Assembly (NCBI RefSeq): GCF_000280055.1
Contig: NZ_ALAB01000029.1
Span: 1-64,000, forward strand
Source of the DNA: Alishewanella aestuarii B11
Lineage (GTDB): Bacteria > Pseudomonadota > Gammaproteobacteria > Enterobacterales > Alteromonadaceae
Direction: 5' to 3'
Length of the DNA stretch: 64,000 bases
The notes beneath the pieces were generated by a model. It ran no database searches. It was not told the origin of the DNA and was given only the letters and a program-made list of their open reading frames with translations. Positions 17,840-25,133 of the stretch are shown one piece after another. Each line of letters starts with the position of its first letter. Position 1 is the first letter of the stretch. Made by a program: the position numbers and the translations under genes.

Positions 17840-19030
17840 ATGAACCAACCAAATAAAACCTTACTGCTTGCCGTTACTGGTGCTACACCGCAGGTAATTA
17901 CAGAAACGCTGTATGCCATTCATAAGCAGGGCCTGGAGTGGCCAGATGAAATTCAAATTATAACTACCTCTGTGGGTAAAGAGCAGGCCAGGCTAAACCT
18001 AATTACCGATGGCAAACTTAAAGCACTATGCGACGAGTACCAACTGCCGGTACCCGTATTCGATGAAAATAGCATTAAGGTGATCCCAGATGCCAACGGC
18101 CGTGAAGTTGCAGATGCCAGAACACTGGAAGATCAGGAAGCACTGGCCGACTTTATTGTAAAAGAGGTTGCCGAGCATACTAAAAATACCAATATACGGA
18201 TCCATGCTTCCATTGCGGGTGGCCGTAAAACTATGACCTTCTTTTTAGGTTATGCCATGTCGATTTTTGGTCGTGAGTTTGATCGTTTAAGCCATGTGCT
18301 AGTCTCAGAGCAATTTGAGTCTAACCCACAGTTTTACTATCCAACCATTCAACCCAAAACCATTACCAATCGTGAAAATATCACACTAGATTGCAGTAAA
18401 GCTGAAGTGATGCTGGCTGAAATTCCGCTTATCAGCCAACGAATGATCGATCCGAAAATGGTGAACGACTTCGATAAGTTCACCTACAACGACATAGTCA
18501 ACGCTATTCAGTTAGCGAATCGCCCAGAGCAAGTAAAACTGACGATAATATTTGATCGGGATAATCCTCGCATTGTGTTCGGCACGAAAGAAATTGCTTT
18601 TAAAAATCGCAAGGCTGACTTTGCTGTGCTGGCTGCGTTTGCCAGAGCCAGACAAAGTAACCAACCCGGTTTTTACCGCCAAAGTGGCAGAAAAAATGCT
18701 CCTAGTTTTACTCTGGCTTTTTTAAGAGAGCTATGTTTACTAGAGGCTGAGCAATTCGATCACACGAATATACAAGAAATGCTAGATAATCTGAGTTTCC
18801 GAGGCGCCTTGGATAATAAAACAGCAACCATGCTACAACAAAACCATGACCATGAGTTTGATGAAAACAACTTTAGTGATAAGCGCTCCAGTTTGCAAAA
18901 AATGCTAAACAAAGAGCTACCTAAAGCAGCGGTAAACCTACTGGTACCCCAAACTCATGGCCAAAACAATCCTTACCAAATCCAAATCCCGGCCACTAAC
19001 ATCAGTATGCATGGCATGATTAAGGAGTAA
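17840..19030 (+). CDS. NE0113-family CARF protein with winged-helix-like C-terminus
   Basis: A 396-residue protein of the Cas_NE0113 family (TIGR02584), which has a CARF domain that binds cyclic oligoadenylate made by Cas10. CARF motifs are LLLAVTGATPQVITETL (residues 8-24) and SIAGGRKTMTFFLGYAMS (about 123-140). The family has been annotated as Csm6-like or ring nuclease. I see no HEPN RxxxxH motif. Residues about 235-265 (IVFGTKEIAFKNRKADFAVL) resemble the beta-strand entry of an OmpR-type winged helix. The protein could therefore be a cOA-responsive regulator. First gene of an operon with csx2, 2 bp apart. Confidence 0.82.
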   Translation: MNQPNKTLLLAVTGATPQVITETLYAIHKQGLEWPDEIQIITTSVGKEQARLNLITDGKLKALCDEYQLPVPVFDENSIKVIPDANGREVADARTLEDQEALADFIVKEVAEHTKNTNIRIHASIAGGRKTMTFFLGYAMSIFGREFDRLSHVLVSEQFESNPQFYYPTIQPKTITNRENITLDCSKAEVMLAEIPLISQRMIDPKMVNDFDKFTYNDIVNAIQLANRPEQVKLTIIFDRDNPRIVFGTKEIAFKNRKADFAVLAAFARARQSNQPGFYRQSGRKNAPSFTLAFLRELCLLEAEQFDHTNIQEMLDNLSFRGALDNKTATMLQQNHDHEFDENNFSDKRSSLQKMLNKELPKAAVNLLVPQTHGQNNPYQIQIPATNISMHGMIKE

Positions 19031-19032
19031 AC

Positions 19033-20232
19033 ATGGATAGGTATTTAATTAGTTTTTTAGGGCGCAGCCCTAAGCGTGATGGGAGTTATCGCACCACTGT
19101 TTATCAAATGCCCGAAGGCCCAAGTAAACCACAAGCCTATTTTGGTTATTTATTGCAAGAGCGCTTGCAACCCGACTGCATGGTGATACTAGGTACCAGC
19201 GGTAGTATGTGGGATGGCCTTTTAGAAGAAATGGAACTTAATGCCGATATTAAGGCGCCACTTATCGAAAGCCTGTTAGAAGCAGTGGATGAGCAAACCG
19301 TAACGCAAAGCATGTTGGATCATGTTATGGAGCAGGTTAATGCCCACAGCCGGTGTCAATACAAGTTATTGCTAATACCATTTGCCCGCAACCAGAGTGA
19401 GCAATTAGCCATGCTTAATATCGTTGCCGATGCGATTACTGAGCAAGCGGAAGTGGTACTAGATATTACTCATAGCTTTAGGCACCTACCCATGATGGCT
19501 TATGCAGCCATGCAGTATTTGCAAGCCATAAAGCCAGAAGTACGGGTATCGCAAATTTGCTATGGTGAATATAACGAAGACATTAAACAAGGCCAATTTG
19601 TTGATTTGTCTGGCTTATTACATATTCAGCAGTGGCTAAATGCCGCCACACTAGCAAATAATACGGGTGATTTAACTGATATTGCCAGCTTGCTAAACAC
19701 CAGCAGCATTGGCCCCGATCTGAAAAAAGCCAGTTTTTATATGAGCGTACATCGCTCTGATCAGGCGCGCAGCCCACTTAAAAAGGTGAGGCAGGCGCTA
19801 CAGGAAGAAAGCCTGGATGCGGCCGCGGCTTTATTAAAACCGGTTTTGCTGAAAAACACCGACTGGGTAAATGAAAGCTACATTTATCAACGGCAAAGCG
19901 CGCAAGCTAAGCATGCCATAACGCGCAAAGATTACTTGCGAACCAGTATTTACGCCTTTGAAGCTTACTTAACCCGCAAAGTAAGAGAAAGTGGTGCATA
20001 CCCCGGCCAGGAAAACAATTATGCTATTCGTAAAGATACGCAAAAGACACTTGATGGCGATAAGGTGTTTCGAAAAACAGCTGAAGGAAGCGCCTACATA
20101 TTGTTGCGCGACTTACGCAATGCACTGGCACATGGTGGCGCAGGCACGCAAGCCGATGTACAACAACTGCTGAACGATCAAAATAAGCTTGAAGATAAAC
20201 TAAACTATATGCTCAAAACCTTGCTAACTTAA
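19033..20232 (+). CDS. csx2: Csx2/Csx1-family CARF-HEPN ribonuclease
   Basis: A 399-residue protein of the Csx2 family (TIGR02221). The N-terminal CARF domain shows YLISFLGRSP at the start, ILGTSGSMWD near 57 and VLDITHSFRHLPMMAY near 142-157. The C-terminal HEPN domain contains RNALAHG (Arg about 362, His about 367), the RxxxxH ribonuclease motif. On binding cyclic oligoadenylate such proteins cleave RNA non-specifically. Both essential features are intact, so this is probably an active type III effector. A strong terminator follows 10 bp after the stop. Confidence 0.9.
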   Translation: MDRYLISFLGRSPKRDGSYRTTVYQMPEGPSKPQAYFGYLLQERLQPDCMVILGTSGSMWDGLLEEMELNADIKAPLIESLLEAVDEQTVTQSMLDHVMEQVNAHSRCQYKLLLIPFARNQSEQLAMLNIVADAITEQAEVVLDITHSFRHLPMMAYAAMQYLQAIKPEVRVSQICYGEYNEDIKQGQFVDLSGLLHIQQWLNAATLANNTGDLTDIASLLNTSSIGPDLKKASFYMSVHRSDQARSPLKKVRQALQEESLDAAAALLKPVLLKNTDWVNESYIYQRQSAQAKHAITRKDYLRTSIYAFEAYLTRKVRESGAYPGQENNYAIRKDTQKTLDGDKVFRKTAEGSAYILLRDLRNALAHGGAGTQADVQQLLNDQNKLEDKLNYMLKTLLT

Positions 20233-20241
20233 TGGCATAGC

Positions 20242-20273
20242 AGCCTGCCAATAAACTATCTGGCAGGCTTTTC
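20242..20273 (+). terminator. Rho-independent terminator after csx2
   Basis: Perfect 9-bp stem AGCCTGCCA (20242-20250) / TGGCAGGCT (20261-20269) with a 10-nt loop, followed by TTT. Confidence 0.85.
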
Positions 20274-20277
20274 AAAT

Positions 20278-20320
20278 ACAAACTTGTTGAAAAACACATA
20301 TTCCTCACCGCCATTATGAT
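20278..20320 (+). promoter_or_regulatory. Operator and promoter of the LRAT-like gene
   Basis: ACAAACTTGT at 20278-20287, then TATGAT at 20315-20320 after exactly 27 nt. The start codon at 20352 is 69 nt from the operator centre. Confidence 0.75.
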
Positions 20321-20351
20321 CTCAACTCAACAAACACTGAGGAGAGACAAG

Positions 20352-20825
20352 ATGGTGAAATGGTTATTAGCCGTTCCGGTTTACAATTTAGTTGAAAGCT
20401 TGGTTGACGCTTGCCGTGATGCAGTTCAACCCATCCCCGGCTCAGTGCTGTACTGCGATCTGACTTTCGGTTTTAGCGAGCACAGCGGCATTTATCTCGG
20501 TAATGGCCGCATTGCACACCTCAATGGCAAGGGGCTGATTGAAAGTGTTGACCAGGAAGAATTTCTGGATGGCACCACCGGCGTCAGTATTCTGGTATCC
20601 AGTCGCGATACCAAGGCTGTTGGAAGCCAGCAAGTAGCAGATCGCGCCCGCGCTATGCTGGGTAAGCGCCGTTCGTATAATTTAATTTTGAATAACTGCC
20701 ATCAATTTACTGCAGGGTGTTTAAGCGGCAATTTTGACAACAATAAAAATTTTATGTGGCTGCTGAAAAACGAAACCAGCGCCAAGCTGCGCGCCAATAC
20801 CTGGCGCGAGTGGCGGCAAGACTAG
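20352..20825 (+). CDS. LRAT-like (NlpC/P60-related) protein
   Basis: A 157-residue protein with the circularly permuted papain-like fold of lecithin:retinol acyltransferase. The likely catalytic His lies in SEHSGIYLG, a second His in RIAHLNG, and the nucleophile Cys in NNCHQFTAGC. Such enzymes act as thiol acyltransferases or hydrolases, often on lipids. GGAGAG lies upstream of the ATG at 20352; an earlier in-frame start at 20316 would fall inside the promoter. It is a single-gene unit with its own operator, an unusual partner for a CRISPR system and possibly membrane-directed. Confidence 0.8.
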   Translation: MVKWLLAVPVYNLVESLVDACRDAVQPIPGSVLYCDLTFGFSEHSGIYLGNGRIAHLNGKGLIESVDQEEFLDGTTGVSILVSSRDTKAVGSQQVADRARAMLGKRRSYNLILNNCHQFTAGCLSGNFDNNKNFMWLLKNETSAKLRANTWREWRQD

Positions 20826-20827
20826 CC

Positions 20828-20850
20828 TCGCTTTTGGCATACAAAAGCGA
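20828..20850 (+). terminator. Terminator-like hairpin after the LRAT-like gene
   Basis: Stem TCGCTTTTG (20828-20836) / CAAAAGCGA (20842-20850) with a 5-nt loop, 3 bp after the stop codon. There is no long T run, so termination strength is uncertain. Confidence 0.6.
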
Positions 20851-21214
20851 AATGACACCTCATAACTGCTTAATCCCGTCTGCGTGGCTGCAGGAGCAGC
20901 CACCAACAGCAGCAGGCTGGGCCTTTAGGCTGAGCACCATGGAAGGTGCGAATATAACCGGGCAATGCTTATACCCTACCCTCTGCAGGCCGCGTCTGTC
21001 AAGGGCTGCAACCCTCAAAGTCTGTGCAAACAGCCAGAAATAGCCTAAAACCAACAAAAGGCCACTTTCAAACACCAAACAGCACCGCAAAGCGCAAAAA
21101 CCTTAGGCTTTTCATATGCCTGCGCACGCTACTTAAACAGCTTAAAAAAGCCAAAAAACCGCGTTTTAAACAGCGAAAAATAGGTAATGGCACCGTTAAA
21201 AACTTACCATGCTC

Positions 21215-21258
21215 ACAAACTTGTGACTAGGCATCCCGCTTAGCATTATCGGCATAAT
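21215..21258 (+). promoter_or_regulatory. Operator and promoter with no protein gene (orphan 1)
   Basis: The operator lies in the palindrome TCACAAACTTGTGA (core 21215-21224). CATAAT follows at 21253-21258 after 28 nt. No start codon with a ribosome-binding site occurs within the next 100 nt. Confidence 0.6.
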
Positions 21259-21262
21259 GCCA

Positions 21263-21325
21263 AGCGTTATAGAACCACAGCGGTAAGTAAAAGCGTCTTT
21301 TACGCCAGCCGGTAACGGCTTTAAA
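21263..21325 (+). ncRNA. Candidate small RNA 1
   Basis: Predicted from the promoter at 21215-21258. The transcript would start near 21263 and could end after hairpin AGCCG-GTAA-CGGCT (21307-21320) followed by TT, giving about 60 nt. No coding potential is seen. There is no homology evidence. Confidence 0.3.
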
Positions 21326-21374
21326 TCGGTACCTGCAATTTGCTTAAACACTAAGCAGGGCAACTTAGTTGCTT

Positions 21375-21417
21375 ACAAACTTGTAGCAATCATTTTTTTG
21401 CTGGCTTGTTACATACT
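21375..21417 (+). promoter_or_regulatory. Operator and promoter with no protein gene (orphan 2)
   Basis: ACAAACTTGT at 21375-21384, then CATACT at 21412-21417 after exactly 27 nt. The downstream 75 nt contain no open reading frame of note. Confidence 0.6.
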
Positions 21418-21422
21418 GTTTG

Positions 21423-21485
21423 TAACCTAAGCAAACAGCCTACAAAAGTGCGCTCACTATAGGGCTGCACATTTAAAAGCCCGTT
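21423..21485 (+). ncRNA. Candidate small RNA 2
   Basis: Predicted start near 21423. A hairpin GGGCT (21462-21466) / AGCCC (21478-21482) occurs just before the next operator and could be its end. Inferred only from promoter geometry and lack of a gene. Confidence 0.3.
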
Positions 21486-21491
21486 ATGTTA

Positions 21492-21534
21492 ACAAACTTG
21501 TTTTGGCCATCAGAAAACTGAGGCGCGTTATGAT
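21492..21534 (+). promoter_or_regulatory. Operator and promoter of the Can2-like operon
   Basis: ACAAACTTGT at 21492-21501, then TATGAT at 21529-21534 after exactly 27 nt. The first gene starts at 21584, 87 nt from the operator centre. Confidence 0.75.
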
Positions 21535-21583
21535 GAGTAGCAACACACACCATACATACAACCGGCCACGAGGAGCAACAACC

Positions 21584-21832
21584 ATGACTATCCACAAAGC
21601 AATTGCTATTGGCTTAGCCGCAAACGAGGTATCGAAAAAAATTACTGGCAGCAACGAAAGCTCTGCCGCTCGTACCGCTGTTGCTACAGGCACGGGCGCC
21701 TTAATGGGTATGGCAGCCGCAGGCACCCTCACCGTAGGCGCTGCAGCACTTGGTGTTGCCAGTGCACCTGTTACCGTGCCGTTGGCGTTATTCAGTGCCG
21801 GGGTGGCGGGCCTGTCCAGCCTGTTTGACTAA
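21584..21832 (+). CDS. Small Gly/Ala-rich membrane protein, 82 aa
   Basis: MTIHKAIAIG start with GAGGAG upstream. Residues about 30-75 are rich in Ala, Gly, Thr and Val (GTGALMGMAAAGTLTVGAA) and would form one or two short glycine-zipper-like membrane segments. I do not recognise the family. It is first in a tightly spaced operon ending in a CARF nuclease, so a membrane-perturbing role is conceivable but not shown. Confidence 0.65.
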   Translation: MTIHKAIAIGLAANEVSKKITGSNESSAARTAVATGTGALMGMAAAGTLTVGAAALGVASAPVTVPLALFSAGVAGLSSLFD

Positions 21833-21887
21833 CCACACAGTACATGAGTAACGCTTTAAAACCCAACCCAAGTTCAGGAGTGTCGTG

Positions 21888-22088
21888 ATGATTTTTGATT
21901 TTATTAATGATTTTTTAGGCAAGGACAAAGCCGAGCAAGAATTTAATGAAAGCAAGGAACGCAGCACCGACTACCAGGCTTACCGGCAAGGCCAAAAGGA
22001 TATGCAACGTTTCGCTGTAGTAAGCTGCGTGCTGTACATTGCATACAAGCATGGACCTGATCTCATTAAAGCTATTAGGAAGCCATAA
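21888..22088 (+). CDS. Small charged protein with a hydrophobic C-terminal segment
   Basis: About 66 residues. An N-terminal aromatic stretch (IFDFINDFLG), a strongly charged middle (DKAEQEFNESKERSTDYQA) and a hydrophobic segment (RFAVVSCVLYIAYKHG) are seen. AGGAG precedes the ATG at 21888; a GTG three bases earlier is also possible. Family unknown. Second gene of the operator-driven operon. Confidence 0.6.
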   Translation: MIFDFINDFLGKDKAEQEFNESKERSTDYQAYRQGQKDMQRFAVVSCVLYIAYKHGPDLIKAIRKP

Positions 22089-22089
22089 T

Positions 22090-22278
22090 ATGCCAGTGCA
22101 ACCCATGCCTTATACGCTATTTTGCAAGAAGTGTGGCTGGCAGCAAACCTGGCTGCCGGGCAGCGATTGCATTCCAGCCAGCGCGCACCCAAACCACTGC
22201 CCGCGCTGTGCAAACCCTGAAATTGAAAAGCGTATTGCTTCGTTGTTTGAACAGTTGTTTAAGGGTAAACGCTGCTAA
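22090..22278 (+). CDS. Small zinc-ribbon protein, 62 aa
   Basis: Two Cys pairs, FCKKCGW (residues about 11-17) and HCPRCAN (about 40-46), form a zinc ribbon. The C-terminus is helical and basic (RIASLFEQLFKGKRC). AGGAAG precedes the ATG at 22090. It starts 2 bp after the previous gene ends, so the two are coupled. It may bind nucleic acid or a partner protein; no family is recognised. Confidence 0.65.
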   Translation: MPVQPMPYTLFCKKCGWQQTWLPGSDCIPASAHPNHCPRCANPEIEKRIASLFEQLFKGKRC

Positions 22279-22370
22279 ACGGGCTGGCAGTGCCCCGCCA
22301 GGCAGCATAGACATTAAAATAGGCACGCGCTACAGTGTCGGCTTTAGTGCATCTTTAATGAATTGAAACT

Positions 22371-23564
22371 ATGGCAATCAGCCCATCGACAGCTTTGCTT
22401 ATCCCTATTTCTGATCATAATATTGCGCAGCTTTATAACTGTTTGGCCGCTGATTACCAGACGGTTGTTTTATTAGCATCAAAGCATTTTTGGCCTCAGC
22501 GCAGCCGTTTTATCGCGGTTATTAACTCAATAAAGCCTGACATTAACCTTATTGAAGCTAACTTACCGGAAGATGCGGAGAACTATCAGGCGCTAAGCGC
22601 CTTTGTGCAACACGAGTTACTGCAAAAAACCCAAGGTTATCAACTAGAGCTCAATAGCACCGGTGGCACTAAAGTTATCCCTATTGTGTTATTAGACTTG
22701 TTACCTATTAAACGGGTGTATTACAAAGGCGTAAACCATAATTACCTGCAAAGCTGGCAACCCGGCCAACCTCTAAGTTATCAGCAAATCCCGTTAACGA
22801 GCGAAATCTCGGCTGAACAGGCATTAAAGCTCTATATTGATAAAATGGATTTAGCGGCTGATAAAACCGATCCCTATTCAATGCACGAGCAAGCTATTAA
22901 TATAGCTACCGAAATTTGGCAGCAGTATCTTAAAAACGACTCTGCCATGCACTGGCTGGTTACCGCCCCTGAAACCGCCACCTGGGCAGCAAGTAAATTG
23001 CAGGAAGCGATAAAGCTGACGATTCCAAAGCAGCACCAGCAAAATACTGCCTGGCAAAACTGGTTTACTACATTGGCCGCATTTTCACAAGGCCAGCTGA
23101 GTTACCAGCACCCCACCCTAACCCTCTATAGCCACAAGAGCAAAAAACACCCGGCCAACCAATTTAAACGCTGGTTAAGCGGTGACTGGCTGGAGCAACT
23201 GGTACAAAGCTGGCTTAGCGAAAAACTGCCTAACAATCAGTTATTGTTTGGGGTAAAACCCTCTACTACCGGCGAGCAAGGCGCCAACCGTGAGTTAGAC
23301 TTTATTTGTTTTCATAATACCGCTGGCTATGTTATTGAAACTAAAGTAACCACCGCACCCGATCAAACCCCGAATAAAATGGTACAACAGTTGGTTAGCC
23401 TGGCAGAAAACTTTGGCAAACTAAAAAAGGTTTTATTACTAAGCCCATTGTTTTTTTTGGAAAAGGACGACATAAATGCACGGCAACAGTTTGAAGAATA
23501 TTGTAAAAGCCATCATGTAACACTGTGCCGCGATAAAGCCGAGCTGTTAGCCCTGTTTAAATAA
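22371..23564 (+). CDS. Can2/Card1-like CARF nuclease (DUF1887 type)
   Basis: A 397-residue protein. The N-terminal CARF domain carries NSTGGTKVIPIVLLDLL (about 97-113), typical of DUF1887 proteins. The C-terminal domain is a PD-(D/E)XK nuclease: RELDFICF then VIETKVT (about 307-327) supply the Asp and the ExK of the active site. Can2/Card1 enzymes are switched on by cA4 to nick DNA and cut RNA. It is the last gene of the operator-driven operon. It is the third CARF effector in the window, complementing a Cas10 that has no DNase domain. Confidence 0.85.
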   Translation: MAISPSTALLIPISDHNIAQLYNCLAADYQTVVLLASKHFWPQRSRFIAVINSIKPDINLIEANLPEDAENYQALSAFVQHELLQKTQGYQLELNSTGGTKVIPIVLLDLLPIKRVYYKGVNHNYLQSWQPGQPLSYQQIPLTSEISAEQALKLYIDKMDLAADKTDPYSMHEQAINIATEIWQQYLKNDSAMHWLVTAPETATWAASKLQEAIKLTIPKQHQQNTAWQNWFTTLAAFSQGQLSYQHPTLTLYSHKSKKHPANQFKRWLSGDWLEQLVQSWLSEKLPNNQLLFGVKPSTTGEQGANRELDFICFHNTAGYVIETKVTTAPDQTPNKMVQQLVSLAENFGKLKKVLLLSPLFFLEKDDINARQQFEEYCKSHHVTLCRDKAELLALFK

Positions 23565-23577
23565 GCGGCGCAACCAC

Positions 23578-23621
23578 ACAAACTTGTGATCCAAAAAAAA
23601 CCTTAGCCTTTCCCCGATAAT
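23578..23621 (+). promoter_or_regulatory. Operator and promoter of the first lipoprotein operon
   Basis: CACAAACTTGTG palindrome with core 23578-23587, then GATAAT at 23616-23621 after 28 nt. The start at 23650 is 67 nt from the centre. Confidence 0.72.
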
Positions 23622-23649
23622 AGCTTCATCACAACAACAGAGGATTTTG

Positions 23650-23988
23650 ATGATGAAGCTTGTAAACACCCTGGCCCTTGGCGCCGCGCTTTTAACACTA
23701 ACGGCCTGCAACAACGACGGCATTGATAAACACATTGATAAACAAGCTGCAGAAGATCTGGAGCAGGCTCAGCTTCTGGCACAGCAGATTTGTAAAATCG
23801 ATGAGAACTTTAATGTGTTTGGCTGCAAATTTGGCCAGCGGCTGTCTTTCCAACCAGAACGCTTTGGCAATGAGCAATTGCCTATTGTGGTAATGACCCA
23901 TTTCTGTGACATCACCAAGCCAGTTTACTTTAACAAGGCTGGTGTGGTGTGTATTTATCGCACCGCTAACAACGCCAGGCCGGAATAA
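23650..23988 (+). CDS. Small lipoprotein, about 112 aa
   Basis: A signal peptide with lipobox LTAC (residues 17-20) predicts membrane lipidation. The mature protein has four Cys (ICKIDENFNVFGC; HFCDIT; VVCIYR), suggesting disulfide bonds in the periplasm. AGGA precedes the ATG at 23650. Family not recognised. It has its own operator and is followed 10 bp later by another lipoprotein gene. Confidence 0.7.
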   Translation: MMKLVNTLALGAALLTLTACNNDGIDKHIDKQAAEDLEQAQLLAQQICKIDENFNVFGCKFGQRLSFQPERFGNEQLPIVVMTHFCDITKPVYFNKAGVVCIYRTANNARPE

Positions 23989-23998
23989 GCAGTAAGCC

Positions 23999-24397
23999 AT
24001 GTCCGCAAGCTTTGCTAAAGCCAGCATTAACAAGCTACTGCTGCTACTGGTGCCATGCCATTTGGCCGCGTGTGCCAGCCGCGTACCACCTTGGGTAACG
24101 CAGCCGCCGGGGGTGGCAATAAGCGCTTGTGCGCCAGCAGGTGAGCATGGCTGGCAACTGGCTGAACTTAGGGCCAAAGCACAATTCGCTGAGTCGCAGT
24201 GGCTAACGCAGCACTATCGGTCGCAGCGACAACAAACTAACGATAGCAATGGCAGTGACTGGCGCTATCAGCGACAGCAGCAGACACGCCATTTGCAGCA
24301 AGGCACTGTGCCGCCAGTACAACAACTGGCGCGCTGGCAGGGTCGCTATGGCAAGGCACAGTTGCAGTGTGTGCTGGTTAGCCCCTTAACAGACTGA
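23999..24397 (+). CDS. LPP20-like lipoprotein
   Basis: A 132-residue protein with a hydrophobic signal and a lipobox-like LAAC (Cys about 25). The following PPWVTQPPG, then an Ala-rich helix (LRAKAQFAESQ), resembles the LPP20-type outer-membrane lipoprotein pattern. The remainder is Gln/Arg-rich. No strong ribosome-binding site is seen, so translation may be coupled to the gene 10 bp upstream. The first base of the next operator is the last base of its stop codon. Confidence 0.6.
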   Translation: MSASFAKASINKLLLLLVPCHLAACASRVPPWVTQPPGVAISACAPAGEHGWQLAELRAKAQFAESQWLTQHYRSQRQQTNDSNGSDWRYQRQQQTRHLQQGTVPPVQQLARWQGRYGKAQLQCVLVSPLTD

Positions 24398-24439
24398 CAA
24401 GTTTGTAAAGCAGTGATTTTTTAAGTTCGCCCATAAAAT
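24397..24439 (+). promoter_or_regulatory. Operator and promoter of the second envelope operon
   Basis: ACAAGTTTGT at 24397-24406, then TAAAAT at 24434-24439 after exactly 27 nt. The lipoprotein start at 24468 is 66 nt from the centre. Confidence 0.72.
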
Positions 24440-24467
24440 AGCTTTAACAACAACACAGGAGCAACAC

Positions 24468-25082
24468 ATGCACAACACCAAAACACGCTTTGCTTTCACC
24501 CTGCTGGCATTCAGCAGCCTGGCATTAACCGCCTGCAGCACCAGCCCGGAAGCGCAACTGGCCAAACAAAAGCAAGCCGAGTACAAGCAGCGGGTTAAAG
24601 ACCGTGATCAGACATTAAAAGCCACACCGGCCTGGTATCTGGAAACCAAGGTTAGCGATGTTAATGGCAGCCTGGGCCGCGGTACCGGTTTTTCGCGGGA
24701 TATGCAATTGGCTTTTGACGAAGCGACCTTGCGAGCCCAGGAGGAGCTTGGCCGCAATACCAAGCTGCTCTTATCAGAGCAATTTAAGTCGCACCGGCGC
24801 AATAACGGCCTGACCGGCGAGGTATCGATGCTGCTTAACGCCACGGCAGATCGCTATTTGCCTGAGGTGGACACATCAGGTGCCAAGGTGCTACGGCGCG
24901 AGATAAAAGCCGATCGCGATGGTTTCCGGGCCTTTGTGCTACTGCACCTGGATATTGCTGAGCGTGATCGCGAACGGATGGCCAATGCTGCGCTGGAACT
25001 GGCACACCAGGAGTTAATGCAGCGCAACGCCCGCTACCGGGCTGAGCAGGCGGCCGCAAACCAGGCTGTAGCCGCACAATAG
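24468..25082 (+). CDS. LPP20-family lipoprotein
   Basis: A 204-residue protein with a clear lipobox (LALTAC, Cys 23). It has a short coiled region (EAQLAKQKQAEYKQRVKDRD), PAWYLET, and the LPP20 pattern of an Ala-rich helix (AFDEATLRAQEELGRN) and late strand. LPP20 proteins are outer-membrane lipoproteins of uncertain role. GGAG precedes the ATG. It heads a long plus-strand operon that continues to about 28090. Confidence 0.7.
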   Translation: MHNTKTRFAFTLLAFSSLALTACSTSPEAQLAKQKQAEYKQRVKDRDQTLKATPAWYLETKVSDVNGSLGRGTGFSRDMQLAFDEATLRAQEELGRNTKLLLSEQFKSHRRNNGLTGEVSMLLNATADRYLPEVDTSGAKVLRREIKADRDGFRAFVLLHLDIAERDRERMANAALELAHQELMQRNARYRAEQAAANQAVAAQ

Positions 25083-25133
25083 TGCGGCCCTGTTAATCAT
25101 TAGCTACCCAAACAACAATTTTGAGGACGAAAT

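Larger units (their letters stand above)
20851..21583. other. Gene-free stretch with three successive operators
   Basis: No credible protein gene is seen in about 730 bp. It contains three ACAAACTTGT operators (21215, 21375, 21492), each followed by a -10 hexamer at 27-28 nt. Only the third is placed to serve a gene (21584). The two short transcribed stretches between them are listed separately as RNA candidates. Confidence 0.6.

Noticed and set aside
21408-21427. GTTACATACTGTTTGTAAC as another operator copy
   Set aside because: Inverted repeat with a 7-nt centre, different from ACAA-N2-TTGT. It overlaps the -10 of the 21375 promoter.
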